A DNA stretch of 19,265 bases from Lysobacteraceae bacterium UBA6001 (lineage in GTDB: Bacteria > Pseudomonadota > Gammaproteobacteria > Xanthomonadales > Xanthomonadaceae). The translations under genes and the position numbers were made by a program. Numbering within the stretch: position 1 is the stretch's first letter; each line of letters starts with the position of its first letter. Shown here piece after piece: positions 18,301-19,265 of this stretch. The stretch is from contig DJAN01000124.1 in NCBI GenBank assembly GCA_002429615.1, forward strand, positions 1,668 through 20,932, read 5' to 3'. The notes under the pieces were generated by a model that saw only the letters and a program-made list of their open reading frames with translations, ran no database searches and was not told where the DNA came from.

Positions 18301-18681
18301 ACCGGGCGCATCGCCGGCAAGTGGCAGCAGGACCGCTTCGCGTATGCCGATGGCGGACGCGTGGACAGCCGCTTCCATGCCTTGCTGTTCTCCGGCCGGG
18401 TGGTCTACGACATCACCGAGCAGTGGGACATCGGCGTGCTCGGCGCCACCTTCCGCGGCCAGGACGGCAGCAACCAGTACGGCTACGGCCTGGAGGTCGG
18501 CCGCCTGCTGCGGCAGAACCTGTGGCTGTCGGCCGGCTACAACTGGTCCGGCTTCGCCGGTGACCGCGACCTGTCCGGTTACGAGTACACGCAGCAGGGC
18601 TTCTTCCTGCGGCTGCGCTTCAAATTCGACGAAGACCTGTTCCGCCCGGATCCGGTCCGCTACCGCGACCCGACGCGCTGA
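15313..18681 (+). CDS. Exported Ig-like domain plus large outer-membrane beta-barrel protein
   Basis: 1122 residues. The signal peptide MSRKPMMRRMPRMTLLACAL then ATLPAMA is cleaved near 27/28 (AMA-QS). Residues about 73-186 form an Ig/invasin-like beta-sandwich (IEVEVDRDGVPADGQTPVQV). Residues 394-456 hold a compact module with GSERVEVIVRDR, DYSFEPFSGRILL and LRITYE. From about 460 to the end, alternating amphipathic strands, aromatic girdle residues and Asp/Gly-rich turns suggest a large barrel ending in FFLRLRFKFDEDLF. A Gly-rich stretch at about 646-707 is probably a loop. There is no TonB plug, TonB box or POTRA domain, so it is neither a TonB-dependent receptor nor a standard two-partner transporter. 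The start overlaps the giant gene stop by 4 nt. I infer that it anchors, displays or exports the giant protein; substrate and transport are unproven. Confidence 0.85.
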   Translation: MSRKPMMRRMPRMTLLACALATLPAMAQSVGSGRFTPVLGEGSTLYPRSPASTDAIARRLPTAGEGAQPAQGLDRIEVEVDRDGVPADGQTPVQVSVRLLDANGQPVSGQRFVTVENSGGRIRLPGSRTDELGPGAADADKVMPGVQVALENGVAQFALLAPDQPQNVTLRVSAEGLVAEGSIGFVPEMREMIATGLIEGVINFHRRDNSGLIAPVDHDDVFERDIRRWEKQFNHGKANAAARTAFFVKGRIKGEYLLTAAYDSDKDVRGRLLRDIQPDEYYPVYGDSSLRGFDARSAERLYVRVDNQRSYLLYGDFQTGDTLATTSGVGAHGPIPQRSLGTYNRTATGAGWHYENARLRSNVFAIQDSLRQVIEEFNSQGSGPYALRNNAVLEGSERVEVIVRDRNQPSRIVSVQPLARLVDYSFEPFSGRILLNQFLPSFDSNLNPVSLRITYELDQGTETFWVYGADGQLKVTDALEVGASVVDDRNPFAAFRMGSANAGYRFGEHTALAVEFARTQSEINTNSINQVATPGLQDMSGEVEGDAWRLEFGHDGERLDVNLFAAQTDPGFNNPASPLYGGRGEYNLDVAYRLNERLQLYVEGLRSEDRNPDGGKRDAGGAGLRVQATEKLTLDMGWRSIRETVGAYSPWSSSLGYGDAGGLTGGFATGAGGGALGYGQQPLDPLTGLPVIGSSSAVTGTASDLPIGTKLESDSARFGAGYKIGDKLTVGGEYEQSVAGEDRHRVAAGVDYQVFERSRLYGRYEKQTGLTSAYGITTTDREADALVFGVDSSYARDTQAFSEYRLRDAISGRDVQAASGIRNTWDVAEGLRLSSSVEHVKVYDGNTGDATGVALALDYSANPLWRGAARVEHRISGDVAGTDTDEAFDTTLVQLMLARKLSRDWTLLGRNYLLSTDYAARGDVLQNRFQLGVAYRDTDTNRINALARYEYKLERDESGLTLLDGEAVDGTSQDISTRAHIVSTHADWHPSRPWWLTGRIAGKWQQDRFAYADGGRVDSRFHALLFSGRVVYDITEQWDIGVLGATFRGQDGSNQYGYGLEVGRLLRQNLWLSAGYNWSGFAGDRDLSGYEYTQQGFFLRLRFKFDEDLFRPDPVRYRDPTR

Positions 18682-18684
18682 GGA
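18681..18684 (+). promoter_or_regulatory. Shine-Dalgarno for the third gene of the surface operon
   Basis: AGGA begins on the last base of the barrel gene stop codon and sits 6 nt before ATG 18691, which supports that start and co-translation. Confidence 0.7.
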
Positions 18685-18690
18685 AAACAG

Positions 18691-19265
18691 ATGAGCAAGC
18701 ATCGCAACCGTTTGGCCCTGTCCGTGTTCGCCGCGCTGATGGCGGCGTGGCCCGCCGCGCAGGCACAGACCACGCTGGCGCCGCAGGCGCAGCGCATCAC
18801 CGACGAGGCCATCGACGCCGACCTGCAGGCCTACCAGGCCATGCAGGACCGCATCCAGGCCTTGAACGACGCCGGCCGCCCGGTGCGCGACTACGGCCTG
18901 TCCAAGGCCCAGTGCTGGCTGGACGTGTCGTTCCACGAGTACACCCGCAACGACCGCAGCGCCTTCCCGCAGGAAGCGCTGGCCGAGTCGGAGAAGCTGG
19001 TGGTGCTGATGGAGCAGGGCGCCACCACGCTGCCGCTGGAGACCCCGCTGGTGAACCACGCGCGTTACCTGCGCGATGACCTGTGGCAGCGCCTGCGCGC
19101 GGTGCGCCAGGCTGCGGGCTTCAGCTGCGCGCAGCAGGCCGCCGCCTGCGGCGAGGTCGAGCTGGTGCATGCCGGCAACGAGTTCAACCAGCAGCAGTGG
19201 CGGCATGCCAAGCCGTACATCCAGATGGCCGAGGACCTGCTCAACGATGCCGAGGCGCAGGCGCG
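18691..19265 (+). CDS. Exported helical protein, third gene of the surface operon (3' end cut by window edge)
   Basis: 191 residues are visible, open to the right edge. The signal peptide MSKHRNRLALSVFAALMAAW then PAAQA is cleaved near 25/26 (AQA-QT), with no lipobox cysteine. The mature part is rich in Ala, Gln, Glu and Leu and looks mostly helical: AQRITDEAIDADLQAYQAMQ, FPQEALAESEKLVVLMEQ, and WRHAKPYIQMAEDLLNDAEA. Cysteines C75, C146 and C153 are present. The overall look fits a periplasmic or envelope linker. Exported proteins in comparable positions can carry a C-terminal OmpA peptidoglycan-binding domain, but none is visible in this part, so that is a guess. It starts 9 nt after the barrel gene stop, so it is almost surely co-transcribed with it. 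Confidence 0.85.
   Translation, partial: MSKHRNRLALSVFAALMAAWPAAQAQTTLAPQAQRITDEAIDADLQAYQAMQDRIQALNDAGRPVRDYGLSKAQCWLDVSFHEYTRNDRSAFPQEALAESEKLVVLMEQGATTLPLETPLVNHARYLRDDLWQRLRAVRQAAGFSCAQQAAACGEVELVHAGNEFNQQQWRHAKPYIQMAEDLLNDAEAQA

Noticed and set aside
14929..19206. Long antisense frames of 681 and 721 codons opposite the barrel gene and the third gene
   Set aside because: No recognisable motifs and shadow-type composition; the sense genes have signal peptides, ribosome binding sites and coherent domains.

Overview
The window is a strongly GC-rich bacterial segment, with G or C at most third codon positions. The proteins look like those of a Gram-negative proteobacterium: Sec signal peptides, an outer-membrane beta-barrel, and a BphO/BphP phytochrome pair. 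My best guess is the Xanthomonadaceae (Stenotrophomonas, Pseudoxanthomonas, Luteimonas or Lysobacter type). This is inferred from protein style and GC content; no rRNA or other taxonomic marker is present.

Left arm (1-5306, all minus strand): a red/far-red light-sensing operon read right to left. bphO (heme oxygenase, makes biliverdin) is followed by bphP (bacteriophytochrome histidine kinase, PAS-GAF-PHY-HisKA-HATPase, 745 aa). Next comes bphR (single-domain Rcp1-like receiver), whose start overlaps the bphP stop (ATGA). Last is a hybrid kinase (REC-PAS-PAS-HisKA-HATPase) that runs off the left edge. Biliverdin from BphO should load onto Cys17 of BphP, whose kinase would signal to BphR. The hybrid kinase, 25 nt further on, is the likely next player. 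Small GC hairpins sit right at the ribosome binding sites of bphP and of the hybrid kinase.

Middle (5307-5770): a 464-bp non-coding region between the divergent arms. It contains an AT-rich island (about 5500-5640), an inverted repeat, a plausible sigma-70 promoter reading right, and a leader of about 130 nt with small hairpins.

Right arm (5771-19265, all plus strand): three tightly linked genes for envelope or exported proteins. The first is a 3181-residue secreted protein built of about 10 DUF11-like and about 11 SdrD_B-like beta-sandwich modules, with many Asp/Asn-rich loops that could bind calcium. The second overlaps its stop (ATGA) with a strong Shine-Dalgarno. It is a 1122-residue exported protein with an N-terminal Ig-like domain and a large C-terminal region that looks like an outer-membrane barrel. 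The third starts 9 nt later and is an exported, mostly helical protein cut by the right edge; it may continue into an OmpA-like domain outside the window. The arrangement suggests one surface system: a giant exoprotein, an outer-membrane partner that could display or export it, and a periplasmic or cell-wall-linking partner. This is the most interesting part of the window and, to my knowledge, has no established function. No RNA genes, CRISPR arrays, insertion sequences or prophage genes were seen.
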